From NCBI GenBank assembly GCA_029339505.1, contig JAQISU010000170.1, positions 1,452,001 to 1,516,000 of the forward strand: a DNA stretch of 64,000 nucleotides, in the 5' to 3' direction. The notes under the pieces are model-generated. The model did not search any database. It was not told the DNA's origin and was given only the letters and a program-made list of their open reading frames with translations. This document shows, one piece after another, positions 34,911 to 43,236 of this stretch (position 1 is its first letter; each line of letters starts with the position of its first letter). Source of the stretch: Unio delphinus (lineage: Eukaryota > Mollusca > Bivalvia > Unionida > Unionidae). The position numbers were made by a program, and so were the translations under genes.

Positions 34911-36284
34911 CTACGATTTTACAAACAGACTAATTTGTAAAACCTCCTCTTGTAAATCAATCAGATTATTAGACTGGTCAGTGAGTTTGAAATTAATTCT
35001 GGTTAATGAATTATTATGACATCGCATATAGACTGGATTCACCGGGGACTCAATTATTAAAAACCCTGGAGGAGCTGTTGGTGCAAATGAATACAAAATA
35101 TATCCTTGCTGAGCTTGATTTGATCGTTCTAAATTTATTTGATAGCTTCCTTCGATCACATCACATACTAAATTGAGCGCAATCACCGTTGAAATATTCA
35201 CATTGAACGGAGCAATATGCCTGCCACCACCGTCTGGGTCATTATTATGGGTCAGGATAGTTGTTTGTGGTTGTGATGGTGTTTTTTTCCACGTATCATG
35301 GATTTTTTTGAAACCTTCATCGATGGCATCATCGAGAGATTTTTGTAGTTCTAAGAGATTATATCCTGGTAGTTTGAATGTTGGAATATCTCCTATGCGG
35401 ATCCTATATTCTATTGCAAATAAATCTCTTGTTTTAGGACTACTGTCACCTAATACTTCTTGAATAATTTGTGAATGAAATGTTTCCATGTCATTGATGA
35501 TTTTGTTACATGTTTCTACGACACTGATAAATTCATCTCGGGTGAGAGTGCCGGATCTAAGAGATATAAACAACAACGAAATATCGTTATTGAAAGCTGT
35601 AAAATTTTCAGTGATTTTATCCCGGTTAGCAAGATGATGAATAAGTCGTACTCTTTCATCATATTCTACTCTAATGAAAAAATATGACTTATCATAATAT
35701 CTATAGCTTTTTATTGGATTATCAGATTTTATCCTGTCTGTGATATAATCGGTTTTTTGTGGTTCTGGTAATTTAACGGTTTTTCCACCGGGTGGTAATT
35801 CAGGCCATCCTAGTACGGTTCTAATAGAACTCTGATAGATATCTACGACGTATCCTTCTGTGCTTATTTCAATGGCAGATGATAGTGTGGGCACATGAAC
35901 TGTTATAGCTATTTTTGATTCTTTTCCAGTAATCGATTTTATTCTACGCGCGAATTCATCATTGATTTGTTCAATTTGATATGATCCGGTTGGTATGGAA
36001 ACAACATTCCAGTCTGGAGTTCCGTCGGGTTTATTCTTATTTGCAAATACCAGTGAATTATTGGGTTGTTGACCACCAAATGATTTTGACCTAATATTTG
36101 GCCAACTGTGGTATACTCGTAATTTTGCTAGCGCTATCTCCTTCACTGGGACCGGAGAGGGGAAATTCACACTGAATTCTGGATTCGTTGAGGTTATTGA
36201 GATCATGCTTGTTTGTACTGGTTTTGTGTTCTCCACTATTTGTTGAAGTAATTCCATCTGTGTTGTCATTGTTATTATACTCAT
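34911..36284 (-). CDS. Penton-like minor capsid protein (single jelly roll), outer copy
   Basis: 457 aa. N-terminal motifs EFSVNFPSPVPVKEIALAKL, VYHSWPNIRS, and IPTGSYQIEQINDEF are characteristic of the penton/minor capsid protein of Polintons and adintoviruses, which occupies the capsid vertices. The C-terminal ~110 aa (from NNDPDGGGRHIAPFNVNIS to SLFVKS) are nearly identical in the inner copy. The middle (about residues 170-330) diverges strongly. The first 194 nt overlap the preceding membrane-protein gene in another frame. Start could also be the Met at codon 6 or 10. Its stop directly abuts the TIR. Confidence 0.75.
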   Translation of the reverse strand: MSIITMTTQMELLQQIVENTKPVQTSMISITSTNPEFSVNFPSPVPVKEIALAKLRVYHSWPNIRSKSFGGQQPNNSLVFANKNKPDGTPDWNVVSIPTGSYQIEQINDEFARRIKSITGKESKIAITVHVPTLSSAIEISTEGYVVDIYQSSIRTVLGWPELPPGGKTVKLPEPQKTDYITDRIKSDNPIKSYRYYDKSYFFIRVEYDERVRLIHHLANRDKITENFTAFNNDISLLFISLRSGTLTRDEFISVVETCNKIINDMETFHSQIIQEVLGDSSPKTRDLFAIEYRIRIGDIPTFKLPGYNLLELQKSLDDAIDEGFKKIHDTWKKTPSQPQTTILTHNNDPDGGGRHIAPFNVNISTVIALNLVCDVIEGSYQINLERSNQAQQGYILYSFAPTAPPGFLIIESPVNPVYMRCHNNSLTRINFKLTDQSNNLIDLQEEVLQISLFVKS

Positions 36285-36738
36285 GTTTTTGTACTTCTAA
36301 TTTTGACATCGCAGAATCATATATATCTACCATCGCTGAAAACTCACTCTCTGATATAATTGTATCATCGAGCGATGACGATATCAATGAGGATAATTGC
36401 GAGTATGCAGTAGACACAACATGAAATTGAATTATGTAGTCTTGTAGTTTCCGTTGGCTGCATGAGGATATTTTTTTTGTGATTATTGAAATAATTCCAG
36501 CGATTGTTGTTGCCGCAGAAATGCAAATTGGAACAGCTATCGGAGCCATCATTGTCACTGAAGACAGTATAATACCGGCTCCGGTGATTACACCACTCAC
36601 TGAATACACAGTAACATCAATTGCGGTAATTCTCCTGCGATATTTTTTAATTTTCAATTCATACTCCTCAGACAGGGTTTTGAGTCTAGTTTGATACTCT
36701 CTGACCTGATCATAGCGATATTGCGATGATGAAATCAT
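36091..36738 (-). CDS. Membrane/coiled-coil virion-module protein, outer copy
   Basis: 215 aa. A basic, charged N-terminal helix (about residues 8-40, with KIKKYRRRITAI) is followed by a strongly hydrophobic stretch (about 42-90, two likely membrane segments), a mixed region, and an Asn/Ser-rich tail that overlaps the start of the penton gene. The inner copy (57,104) is well conserved through residue ~150. No named family recognised. Position between fibre-like and penton genes suggests a virion or egress membrane protein (inference). Preceded by the late motif at 36,754-36,769. Confidence 0.7.
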   Translation of the reverse strand: MISSSQYRYDQVREYQTRLKTLSEEYELKIKKYRRRITAIDVTVYSVSGVITGAGIILSSVTMMAPIAVPICISAATTIAGIISIITKKISSCSQRKLQDYIIQFHVVSTAYSQLSSLISSSLDDTIISESEFSAMVDIYDSAMSKLEVQKHEYNNNDNTDGITSTNSGEHKTSTNKHDLNNLNESRIQCEFPLSGPSEGDSASKITSIPQLAKY

Positions 36739-36753
36739 TTTTATTTTAAATAC

Positions 36754-36769
36754 GCTAGCGTTTTCAATT
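36754..36769 (-). promoter_or_regulatory. Late-type promoter motif, membrane-protein gene (outer)
   Basis: On minus: AATTGAAAACGCTAGC, 15 nt before the ATG at 36,738. It matches motif copies before 43,587, 53,115 and 57,104 almost exactly. Confidence 0.6.
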
Positions 36770-37798
36770 ACGATTTACTTAAATCCGCTACGAATTCCAC
36801 ATACCACGTTGTTGAGACCCTAACCAAATTTTTATCAGTAGATGTGATTGTAAACTTTTCAGTTGTATTCTTGTCGATGATCGTTGAAATCGTATTATTG
36901 ACCCCGGATGAACTGGACGATGATATATTAAATTGAGACAATGGTGTTACTAGTGTTAATCGATAAATACCCTTAACGGTTGCAGTGATATCTAATTTGT
37001 TGTTTGTAGGTGTCCACTCCAATGATCCGTGTTGGATCGTGTATACTACGTTGTTGGTTTTCTCATGAGGAATTTTTGTTTTTTCAATGGCTGTTATCAT
37101 CCTCGAAAGATCACCTTTGATGCCTTCGATGGAAGTTTTCGTCTCATCGATGGATTTTTTAATATCAGGGAGTTTTAGTTCAATTTTATCGAATGTAGTT
37201 CCAATAAATTTATCAATGATATTTCTACGAAATGCGGTAAACTGTTTTATGTGTTCTTCGGTTTTAGATTGAAGTGTTGCTAGTTCTAACGCAGAATCGT
37301 TGAGAGTTTTAAATCGATCTGTAATCGTCGAAAAAAGTACACCCGGTTTGAGTTTACCCTGATCGGAAAATAACGCGATAGTATCCTCGATTGCGTTTTG
37401 TTGTTTAACTAAAATATCATCCAGAGAAATATTACTGGTTTTCAATTTACCCTGATCGGAAAATAGCGCAACGGTGTTCCCGATTGCGTTTTGTTGTTTA
37501 ACTAAAATATCATCCAGAGAAATATTACTAGATTTCAATTTACCCTGATCGGAAAATAGCGCAACGGTGTTCTCGATTGCGTTTTGTTGTTTAACTAAAA
37601 TATCATCCAGAGAAATATTACTAGATTTCAATTTGCCCTGGCGATCTTGAAATACAACTATTTCGTTCGGGTCAACATTTACTAAATTCAACGTCTCAGC
37701 GATTTCATCTTTAATTTTTTTTTTATATCCTTGATAGAATCAGGGGTTGCAGTGTCATCGGGTTTGGGTTTCAGAGGTCTTCCCCAAATATCAATCAT
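36768..37798 (-). CDS. Fibre-like protein with tandem repeats, outer copy (frame broken)
   Basis: The natural start is MIDIWG at 37,798, as in the inner copy, but after about 32 codons the frame shifts within a run of ten A (37,705-37,714). The rest is open from there to 36,768 (an internal Met gives 307 aa). Residues after the conserved VDPNEIVVFQDRQGKLKSS block form three copies of a 31-aa repeat (SNISLDDILVKQQNAIE...LFSDQGKLK), exact at DNA level over about 93 bp. A coiled-coil-like region and a distinct C-terminal domain follow. Fixed N-terminus, repetitive shaft and variable tip resemble adenoviral-style fibres (inference). Confidence 0.65.
37360..37640 (-). repeat. 93-bp coding tandem repeat in fibre-like gene
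   Basis: Three nearly identical units each containing CAACGGTGTTC (or a variant) and ATCCAGAGAAATATTACTA. They are in frame, so copy number changes lengthen or shorten the shaft by 31 aa. Confidence 0.85.
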
Positions 37799-37799
37799 G

Positions 37800-38246
37800 T
37801 TATTGTAAAACTCTTTCTCTCTCTAAAAAGCGATTACTAGTGTAGTCATTAACGACAATATGAGGTGGTTTTCCCCTTGGGTTACCCAAGGAGTTAGAAA
37901 TAGCGTCAAGGACATTTAATACTTCACTGCCACATATTGGTGGGTCATTGATTTGTTGTGTTGGTAGCGTAGAATACCAAGTCTTCATTGGAAGGGTTTT
38001 TATATACCGCATAAACTCTTTTGGTGGGGCTAATCCATATGAATCAAAATAGACAATCCCACGTGGATCAATAGCGTATGCAACCCAGTGAGTTCCAGGT
38101 CCGGTGCTGTTATCGAGATTAATAATACCTGTTTCAGTTTTGTTTGGTTGATGTGGTAATTGATCTTTCATAAAAACTCCTCTGAAATTTTTAATCACTA
38201 GTTTTTTAGCAGCATCCATTAAATCAAAATTGGACATGGGAACCAT
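37800..38246 (-). CDS. Adenain-type cysteine protease, outer copy
   Basis: I place the start at the Met of MVPMSNFDL (38,246), just after the preceding stop. An upstream in-frame Met at 38,321 lies inside the previous gene. The product (about 148 aa) shows the adenovirus-type maturation protease pattern: catalytic His in GTHWVAYAIDPRG, acidic residue in VYFDSYGLAPP, Gln in LPTQQ and Cys in PPICGSEVLNVL. It would process virion precursors. The inner copy is about 80% alike by eye. Possible substrates with [MIL]xGG sites are encoded next door. Confidence 0.88.
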   Translation of the reverse strand: MVPMSNFDLMDAAKKLVIKNFRGVFMKDQLPHQPNKTETGIINLDNSTGPGTHWVAYAIDPRGIVYFDSYGLAPPKEFMRYIKTLPMKTWYSTLPTQQINDPPICGSEVLNVLDAISNSLGNPRGKPPHIVVNDYTSNRFLERERVLQ

Positions 38247-38260
38247 CGAAGATTTCTGAA

Positions 38261-38756
38261 TTAATAAATCGTTCCTGGTAGTCTCAGGCCTGATCCGTGA
38301 ACGGATCTCCCGCTGTACCATGAATACGGGGTTCCTGGTAGTTTTAGACCCAATCCTTGAACGGATCGTCTCTTTTTTTTATATCCTTGTCCAGCTGCCT
38401 TCTTAAGTGCCATTCCTGCTGCAGTACCAACGGCTCCTAACGCTGCTGCTTTAGCCACCGCTGGGGCTGCTGCTGCAATCAATGCTGGTATTGCAGCTAA
38501 CAATGGAAATATACCACCCGTTTTCATCATATTTTTAATAGCAGCCGCAGAGAGAGTAATCTGAACCCCTTTTTTATCCTTGAAAGCATCATTGAAATGT
38601 TTCACCTGACGAGTTGTCAGCGATAATTTATTTTCACCACCAGTCATTTGATTAGGTTTCAACGTGATTGTGGTTCCACATTTTTTTAGCCGATTCTGAT
38701 TGCAATTTTTTGATTTGACCAGGAGTTAACGTAACACTAATAACACTATATGACAT
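38261..38756 (-). CDS. Hydrophobic Ala-rich virion precursor-like protein, outer copy (frame broken)
   Basis: By comparison with the inner copy, the start is MSYSVIS at 38,756. A run of seven A (38,681-38,687) where the inner copy has six purines shifts the frame. Downstream the frame is open to 38,261. It contains a conserved MTGG|E site fitting the adenoviral protease consensus [MIL]xGG|x, a ~45-residue hydrophobic Ala-rich segment (FPLLAAIPALIAAAAPAVA), a basic KKKRR patch, and a C-terminal LPGTPYSWYSG...LPGTIY. Likely a membrane-active or core protein cleaved on maturation (inference). Confidence 0.65.
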
Positions 38757-38805
38757 TATATATAATTGATTGATTCTAATTCAATGAAAAATCGAGAAAA
38801 ATCGT

Positions 38806-40233
38806 TCAAAGATTTTCTACTGGGGCATCTACCACTCTCATTCTTCCACCAACACCTTCGAGTAACATTGATTTATCACTGAGAATGACAGCAACCGCTC
38901 TATAATCAGCAATAGCACCAACACCAACAGGACGAGTCACATTAGCTCTAAAGTGTATATCAACAACTGACTGTCTCATCAAATCGAGATGTTCCAGTGA
39001 GAAGTAATAGATCGGATACAGATTCTTAAAATCAAATTGTGATATTTGCAAACCAGTATCCACATTTTGATCGCGTGCCATAAATGACAACAGACGATGA
39101 TAAACTCGTGCAATATGATTTTCTGTGTAATTAAGTTGTATATCCTCAGATGGTTCCTGCTGGCCGTTTATTCTCAGTGAGACGTCTTTCACACCTAATT
39201 GATCAAATATCATATGACTTCGTTGTTGATTGCCAACTCGTGTGGTATCCTGTAACGCAATAAATATATGACGTGGCGCAGAAACTCCTTGATTTGATGC
39301 TAGGTTCCAAGTGAATAACCCGTTGATATTTGATTGCTTCACATCTGTACTCACGGTTAGCCAACTCAACAACGACTTTCCTCCTTGGTCCATAAATGAT
39401 AGTAATCGTCCTTCTGCGGTGATTGCTGGAGTCAACACTGGCATCCACAATGATATTTTTGTTAAATTGACTTTACCAGCATCAGCATTTGGATTTGCAG
39501 CATTTGCTGGAATCCTCCAAATTGCATCATTATCATCACTTTTTCGTACAAGCGATACTGTATGCTTCGCCCCGTAGATAACTTTTCTGACGTTTCTACA
39601 GAATCCAAATATGTGATGCAGTGGAATCGCGCATGAAAATGATTTACGCTCTCCTTGCAACATTGCGTTTCGTGTTGCAGCTCCTAGATTGAAATTAGGA
39701 TCGTTGTTTATAATCATATCCTCGATACCAGCAGGAGCAGGAGGAGCAGCACGATCATTTGGTCGTCTTACAACAAATGGATTTCCTCCAGCGGTATTCT
39801 TACCATCTTTTGCAAACATCATAGATGGACCCGCTGATCTTGTATAATCATCAGAATATCTCGCTAACCCTATGATTGTTGTAGCCACATCAACTTCACG
39901 ATCTATGGACTCAATTTCTTTTCCATCAATGAGATATCTAGCACTCTCAAATAGCGCCATAATACCATTATTGACAAAACCGACTTGAGTACCAGCTGGA
40001 TACAGTGCTGGTACAGCAGTAGTATCAGCAGCTGTTACAATTTCTCCTTCTACTTCAATAAATGCTTCACAGGGCAAAAAGTATTTACTGGTATCATGGA
40101 CTTGAAGATCAATTCTTGCTCGACTATTTGAGTCTATGGCATGATAGGCGTAATATTGATAATCGCGTACAGAATCATTCTTGGGGACTGGGGCGTCTAT
40201 ATCAAATGCTGGATCAGATGATTTTTTGAACAT
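38806..40233 (-). CDS. Major capsid protein (double jelly roll, hexon-like), outer copy
   Basis: 475 aa. Motifs typical of the Polinton/adintovirus major capsid protein include DTSKYFLPCEAFIEVEGEI near the N-terminus, VGFVNNGIMALFESARYLID with the conserved DGKEIE, and IIGLARYSDDYTRS. The C-terminal half includes NYTENHIARVYHRLL and YPIYYFSLEHLD. It forms the capsid trimers. Identity with the inner copy (53,115) is high except at about residues 145-195, a likely surface loop. No clear late motif precedes it, unlike the inner copy. Confidence 0.88.
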   Translation of the reverse strand: MFKKSSDPAFDIDAPVPKNDSVRDYQYYAYHAIDSNSRARIDLQVHDTSKYFLPCEAFIEVEGEIVTAADTTAVPALYPAGTQVGFVNNGIMALFESARYLIDGKEIESIDREVDVATTIIGLARYSDDYTRSAGPSMMFAKDGKNTAGGNPFVVRRPNDRAAPPAPAGIEDMIINNDPNFNLGAATRNAMLQGERKSFSCAIPLHHIFGFCRNVRKVIYGAKHTVSLVRKSDDNDAIWRIPANAANPNADAGKVNLTKISLWMPVLTPAITAEGRLLSFMDQGGKSLLSWLTVSTDVKQSNINGLFTWNLASNQGVSAPRHIFIALQDTTRVGNQQRSHMIFDQLGVKDVSLRINGQQEPSEDIQLNYTENHIARVYHRLLSFMARDQNVDTGLQISQFDFKNLYPIYYFSLEHLDLMRQSVVDIHFRANVTRPVGVGAIADYRAVAVILSDKSMLLEGVGGRMRVVDAPVENL

Positions 40234-40287
40234 TTTATTCTATTTATCAGAGTCTAAATAGTGAAATCGTAAACGATTTTTCCATTT

Positions 40288-40719
40288 TCATCGACGTAGT
40301 TTTTTAAGGCCACTTCCTGCTATCATGTTTGCAATATTGCTTTGGTCCCCTTGATTTACCATCGACGCTAGTTTTTCATCTACTGCGTTATTTATAATTT
40401 TACTAACACTTGCAGGCATTTCTTCTGTAGACGGTAACGGTTTCTTTTTTCGCCCCACTAATGATGTTATTTTATCCTTCGCAGTTGAAAACGCTTTCCC
40501 GGTAAGATCTCCAACAGTACTAATACCCTTATCACGAATAACATCAATGGCTTTCATTGATAACTGTTTAGCTAACGGCATCACTTTTGGGGCCATTCTT
40601 GAAAAGAATCCTAAAATGGTATTGCCGAGGCCATCTCCGTAGTATGCTCTATAAACTGGAAACCGTGAATTAACTACATAGACGAGGGTTGGTTTATCAT
40701 GATTGTAGTGTACGATCAT
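40288..40719 (-). CDS. pVI/pX-like basic virion protein, outer copy
   Basis: 143 aa. Conserved N-terminus MIVHYNHDKPTLVYVVNSRF, then an amphipathic Gly-containing region (YGDGLGNTILGFFSRMAP), a helix-rich middle, a KKK patch, and a C-terminus IAGSGLKKLRR. The IAGS|G sequence fits the second adenoviral-protease consensus [MIL]xGx|G and is conserved in the inner copy, as is the basic tail. Function by analogy with adenoviral minor core/lytic proteins is inference. Late motif at 40,733. Confidence 0.65.
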   Translation of the reverse strand: MIVHYNHDKPTLVYVVNSRFPVYRAYYGDGLGNTILGFFSRMAPKVMPLAKQLSMKAIDVIRDKGISTVGDLTGKAFSTAKDKITSLVGRKKKPLPSTEEMPASVSKIINNAVDEKLASMVNQGDQSNIANMIAGSGLKKLRR

Positions 40720-40732
40720 TATTATAAAAACA

Positions 40733-40747
40733 ATAGTGTTTTCAATT
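40733..40747 (-). promoter_or_regulatory. Late-type promoter motif, pVI/pX-like gene (outer)
   Basis: On minus: AATTGAAAACACTAT, 13 nt before the ATG at 40,719; same core as the other copies. Confidence 0.55.
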
Positions 40748-40752
40748 GTTAT

Positions 40753-41817
40753 TTAATCACTATGATACCCATTTGCTAACTCGTCAATGAAATCTCGATA
40801 TGTTTTGATATCCATGATACCGCCGGCAAATAACCGTCTACAGATATCAGCTGCTTCATTAATTATTTCCGGTGAATTATTTCCAGCTCGGAATCCTCCT
40901 ACAAGAACATCTAATCGTGATATATCATTGATAACACTATCAGGACAAGTGTTTCCAATCCTTGGATTTCCTAATCCACTTCCGCTATAACCAGTTGCTT
41001 CATCTAGTTTGTCTGTATCCGTGGTTTGTAAATAATCAAGAGTATCATCATCATCATCATCAGGTGGTAGTTGTTGTTTTTTTTGTCTCCGTGTTGGTGT
41101 TTGACGTCGTTCTTCTAAATCATCATCATCATCAGGTGGTAGTTGTTGTTTTTTTTGTCTTCTTGTTTGTCTACGTGTTGGTGTTTGACGTTTTAGTTCT
41201 TGCCGTTCTTCTATTTCTCGTTGTCGCTCTTCTATTTGTTCTCTTTTATAATTACTAATTCCCCTTTGAAATTCCTTGTATCCTATCTCATCCTTATTCA
41301 AACGACCAATCCCTTTATTTAGTTTATACAAATAATCGAACCAATCATTACTTGATATTCTATCATTCTTATACTCGTCCTTTAAAAAATCTTTTTTTGA
41401 ATTATAACTTTGAGCAGCAAAATTACCAAAGGCTTGATAATCCTTTGATTTCAATAATTCAAATTTTTTTATTACTATTTTAGCATGATCAGTAAATTTA
41501 TTCAACAGAGAAACAGTCGTTTTTTTCGGATCAGTTTGTTCAGTTTGTTCAGTTTTCGCTGCTAGTTTTTCAAGTACAGAAATAAGACCCTCTTCCTTTC
41601 TCTTACCGTCAGGATCATCTCCCGGTATAGCACGCTCTACCCCCTTCGTTGCTGTGGTTACTGGTTTAAACAATTCTTCAGACCCCAGAGCAAAATCAGT
41701 TTGTAAACTCTGTCGTTGTTGCAGTTTATTTCTTACAGAGTCACGAATTGGTATAAATTTCTTAATTGCATCTAGTCGCTCACGAGCCAGTCGGGTTGTT
41801 AATGCTTCATTGACCAT
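40753..41817 (-). CDS. Conserved Polinton-type protein, Gln/Arg/Asp-rich, outer copy
   Basis: 354 aa. N-terminus MVNEALTTRLARERLDAIKK and a C-terminal ~75-aa domain (ISRLDVLVGGFRAGNNS, IINEAADICRRLFAGGIMD, YRDFIDEL) are shared with the inner copy at 51,489. Between them is a low-complexity linker with two copies of a QKKQQLPPDDDDD-type repeat and many RQTPTRRQ units. The inner copy lacks this acidic repeat. First gene of the virion module. Family not recognised; possibly scaffold or packaging-related (inference). Confidence 0.65.
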   Translation of the reverse strand: MVNEALTTRLARERLDAIKKFIPIRDSVRNKLQQRQSLQTDFALGSEELFKPVTTATKGVERAIPGDDPDGKRKEEGLISVLEKLAAKTEQTEQTDPKKTTVSLLNKFTDHAKIVIKKFELLKSKDYQAFGNFAAQSYNSKKDFLKDEYKNDRISSNDWFDYLYKLNKGIGRLNKDEIGYKEFQRGISNYKREQIEERQREIEERQELKRQTPTRRQTRRQKKQQLPPDDDDDLEERRQTPTRRQKKQQLPPDDDDDDTLDYLQTTDTDKLDEATGYSGSGLGNPRIGNTCPDSVINDISRLDVLVGGFRAGNNSPEIINEAADICRRLFAGGIMDIKTYRDFIDELANGYHSD

Positions 41818-41836
41818 TATTTGAAATCAGAAACCA

Positions 41837-41845
41837 TTTTTCAAT
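41837..41845 (-). promoter_or_regulatory. Short late-type motif (outer, first virion gene)
   Basis: On minus: AATTGAAAA, 19 nt before ATG at 41,817; the CTAG half is not preserved. Confidence 0.4.
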
Positions 41846-42162
41846 TGTAAAACAATTTTTTAATCCGACCTAACACCATCGTGCAACTCCCTTTTTGACA
41901 TCAGTGACATGTCGGATGATTTTTAACACGGTCATGGAAGTGTTATTTCATCGTGAGACACCTTCTATCATTGATGAGGAAAGTATCAAAATTGTATATA
42001 AAATAAATAATACTGATAGTTTCCTCGTTCTTTTTTTGATCAATCTGACACATCATCCATCGATTTTTGACACCCCTTGAGGGTCGGCTAAAAAAAATGA
42101 TATGGTCGGGCAATCAAAAAATGATAATGGTCGGGCAATCAAAAAATGATTAATGGTCGGTC
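41846..42162. other. Outer-element intergenic tract with ~25-bp tandem repeat at the insertion point
   Basis: No gene. From about 42,081 there are units GGTCGGCTAAAAAAAATGAT, GGTCGGGCAATCAAAAAATG (twice), and a fourth GGTCGGTCA that is cut by the inner element. Its remainder, GTCAAAATTG, resumes at 59,318. The inner element's equivalent position holds a 92-codon minus-strand gene (51,117), absent here. Confidence 0.7.
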
Positions 42163-42163
42163 A
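42157..42163. repeat. Target site duplication, left copy (TCGGTCA)
   Basis: TCGGTCA here and at 59,311-59,317. One base at each side could belong to the TIR, so the true duplication is 5-6 bp, the size expected for Polinton integrases. Confidence 0.85.
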
Positions 42164-42358
42164 GCAGCAGAGAGGGTGAACCCTACAACCTTCCGAGCGT
42201 CGATTCGGAAATCTGAGGCTTCTGCCAAATAGTAAAAAAAATGGCGTCTATTCGATAAAATAAGATTTCCTTATATACGCCAACGTCGTTGTCATCCACC
42301 CTCTCTGCTGCTAGTGATTTCATCACTGGGTTAACAAAAATCATTTACGATTTCAACC
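42163..42358. repeat. Inner element left TIR (196 bp)
   Basis: Exact reverse complement of 59,116-59,311, with weaker similarity for about 17 more bases. Within it, 42,163-42,178 (AGCAGCAGAGAGGGTG) is repeated in inverted form at 42,297-42,312, bounding a 150-bp unit. The TIR ends inside the last codons of the ATPase gene. Confidence 0.93.
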
Positions 42359-43012
42359 AAATATTTGATCGAGTCCGATACGATATCGTGTCCGAGGATC
42401 ATGTAAATTTATTGTTACAAATCCATGCGGGGTTGACTGAGCATGACTAAAGAAATTTTTAAATTGATTGAAGTCCATATCGGAACACCATGTCTGCCAA
42501 ATATTTCGTAGCGTATGTGTATCAACGCCGTTAAACACAGCAAGAATATTACAGTTATCTCTGATCACTTTTGGAATCTGAGTGTAGCGTTGAGTGACAT
42601 ATATCACATCAGTGTTTTTGTGACGCCCCCGGGAAAATATTCTAGCTGGGTTTTTTTGATTGTCTAACATCACATCGTCGTATACGACTAAATTGTTAAT
42701 GCTCCCATCAAGGTCATCCACGGATGGCGCCTCGTCAATATCAGTTATAAAATCAATGGTATTCTCACCTTTAATTTCTGATGCATTCTCGTTAAAATCC
42801 TTTAACACTTCATAGCATCGTTGATCATCTACGCTAGGGGCAATTAAATACAACTTATCCCACTTCATCCATCTCATTATTAAATTGAGCAACAGTTGCG
42901 TTTTACCGGATCCAGATGGCCCGATTATAATTGCACGGATAGAGTTTGGTAGCGCTGCATGATGCTTAACTGGTTCTCTTATTTTAGTCGCTGAAAAATC
43001 AATTATATTCAT
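42353..43012 (-). CDS. Packaging ATPase (FtsK/HerA superfamily, A32-like)
   Basis: About 219 aa from MNIIDFSATKI (43,012). An upstream in-frame Met at 43,024 leaves only 5 bp to the divergent gene. Walker A is GPSGSGKT around residue 33, followed by LIMRWMKWDKLYLIAPS. Walker B lies in NLVVYDDVML, and FSRGRHKNTDVIYVTQRY is a typical FtsK/A32 motif. Genome-packaging ATPases of Polintons, adintoviruses and nucleocytoviruses share these. The last codons and stop lie in the TIR. The 17-bp gap to the divergent zinc-ribbon gene implies overlapping promoters. Confidence 0.9.
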   Translation of the reverse strand: MNIIDFSATKIREPVKHHAALPNSIRAIIIGPSGSGKTQLLLNLIMRWMKWDKLYLIAPSVDDQRCYEVLKDFNENASEIKGENTIDFITDIDEAPSVDDLDGSINNLVVYDDVMLDNQKNPARIFSRGRHKNTDVIYVTQRYTQIPKVIRDNCNILAVFNGVDTHTLRNIWQTWCSDMDFNQFKNFFSHAQSTPHGFVTINLHDPRTRYRIGLDQIFG

Positions 43013-43029
43013 ATCTCTATACATAAATT
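43013..43029. promoter_or_regulatory. 17-bp divergent intergenic spacer
   Basis: AT-rich spacer between the ATPase (minus) and zinc-ribbon (plus) start codons. Any promoter for either gene must extend into the opposite coding sequence. No AATTGAAAA motif here. Confidence 0.4.
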
Positions 43030-43236
43030 ATGGATCTATATTGTGTGAAGTGTAAAACGCGTACTAGCACAAATGATGTGACGACGGTTACAACTAAAAA
43101 TAACAGATCAGCACTAACTGGTAGATGTGCAACATGTGGTATAAAAAAGTTTAGATTTATTTCTACAAAATCAAAGATTTTACAATCCGGAGATGTTTTA
43201 AAAAAAAACGAGGAGGTGATATCGCAGCCAAATTGA
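43030..43236 (+). CDS. DUF5679-type zinc ribbon, likely N-terminal part of a zinc ribbon-PLA2 protein
   Basis: 68 codons. MDLYCVKCKTRTSTND...GRCATCGIKKFRF has the CxxC...CxxC spacing and the Lys-Phe-Arg ending of the DUF5679 zinc ribbon found in large DNA viruses. After a run of nine A (43,200-43,208) this frame soon stops at 43,234-43,236, while the overlapping -1 frame enters the PLA2 domain. The heptamer A AAA AAC (43,203-43,209) is in the correct frame for -1 slippage. Confidence 0.7.
   Translation: MDLYCVKCKTRTSTNDVTTVTTKNNRSALTGRCATCGIKKFRFISTKSKILQSGDVLKKNEEVISQPN

Noticed and set aside
35173..36694. Plus-strand frames of 60-100 codons opposite the penton and membrane-protein genes
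   Set aside because: Antisense shadows; conservation between the two elements follows the minus-strand frames.
41895..42080. 61-codon frame beside the insertion site as a counterpart of the 92-aa gene
   Set aside because: No sequence similarity to the 92-aa protein, and opposite relative orientation.
34613..42162. The two virion modules as a segmental duplication of one element
   Set aside because: Gene pairs differ by many substitutions, different fibre and loop sequences, and different TIR bodies, and a TSD lies at the junction; two separate elements explain this better.
42163..42312. The 150-bp AGCAGCAG-bounded unit as a separate MITE inserted in each TIR
   Set aside because: Flank comparison and the TSD put the element boundary at the outer motif, and both elements have the same arrangement with different inner sequence, so it is part of the TIR. 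A mini-element origin remains possible.
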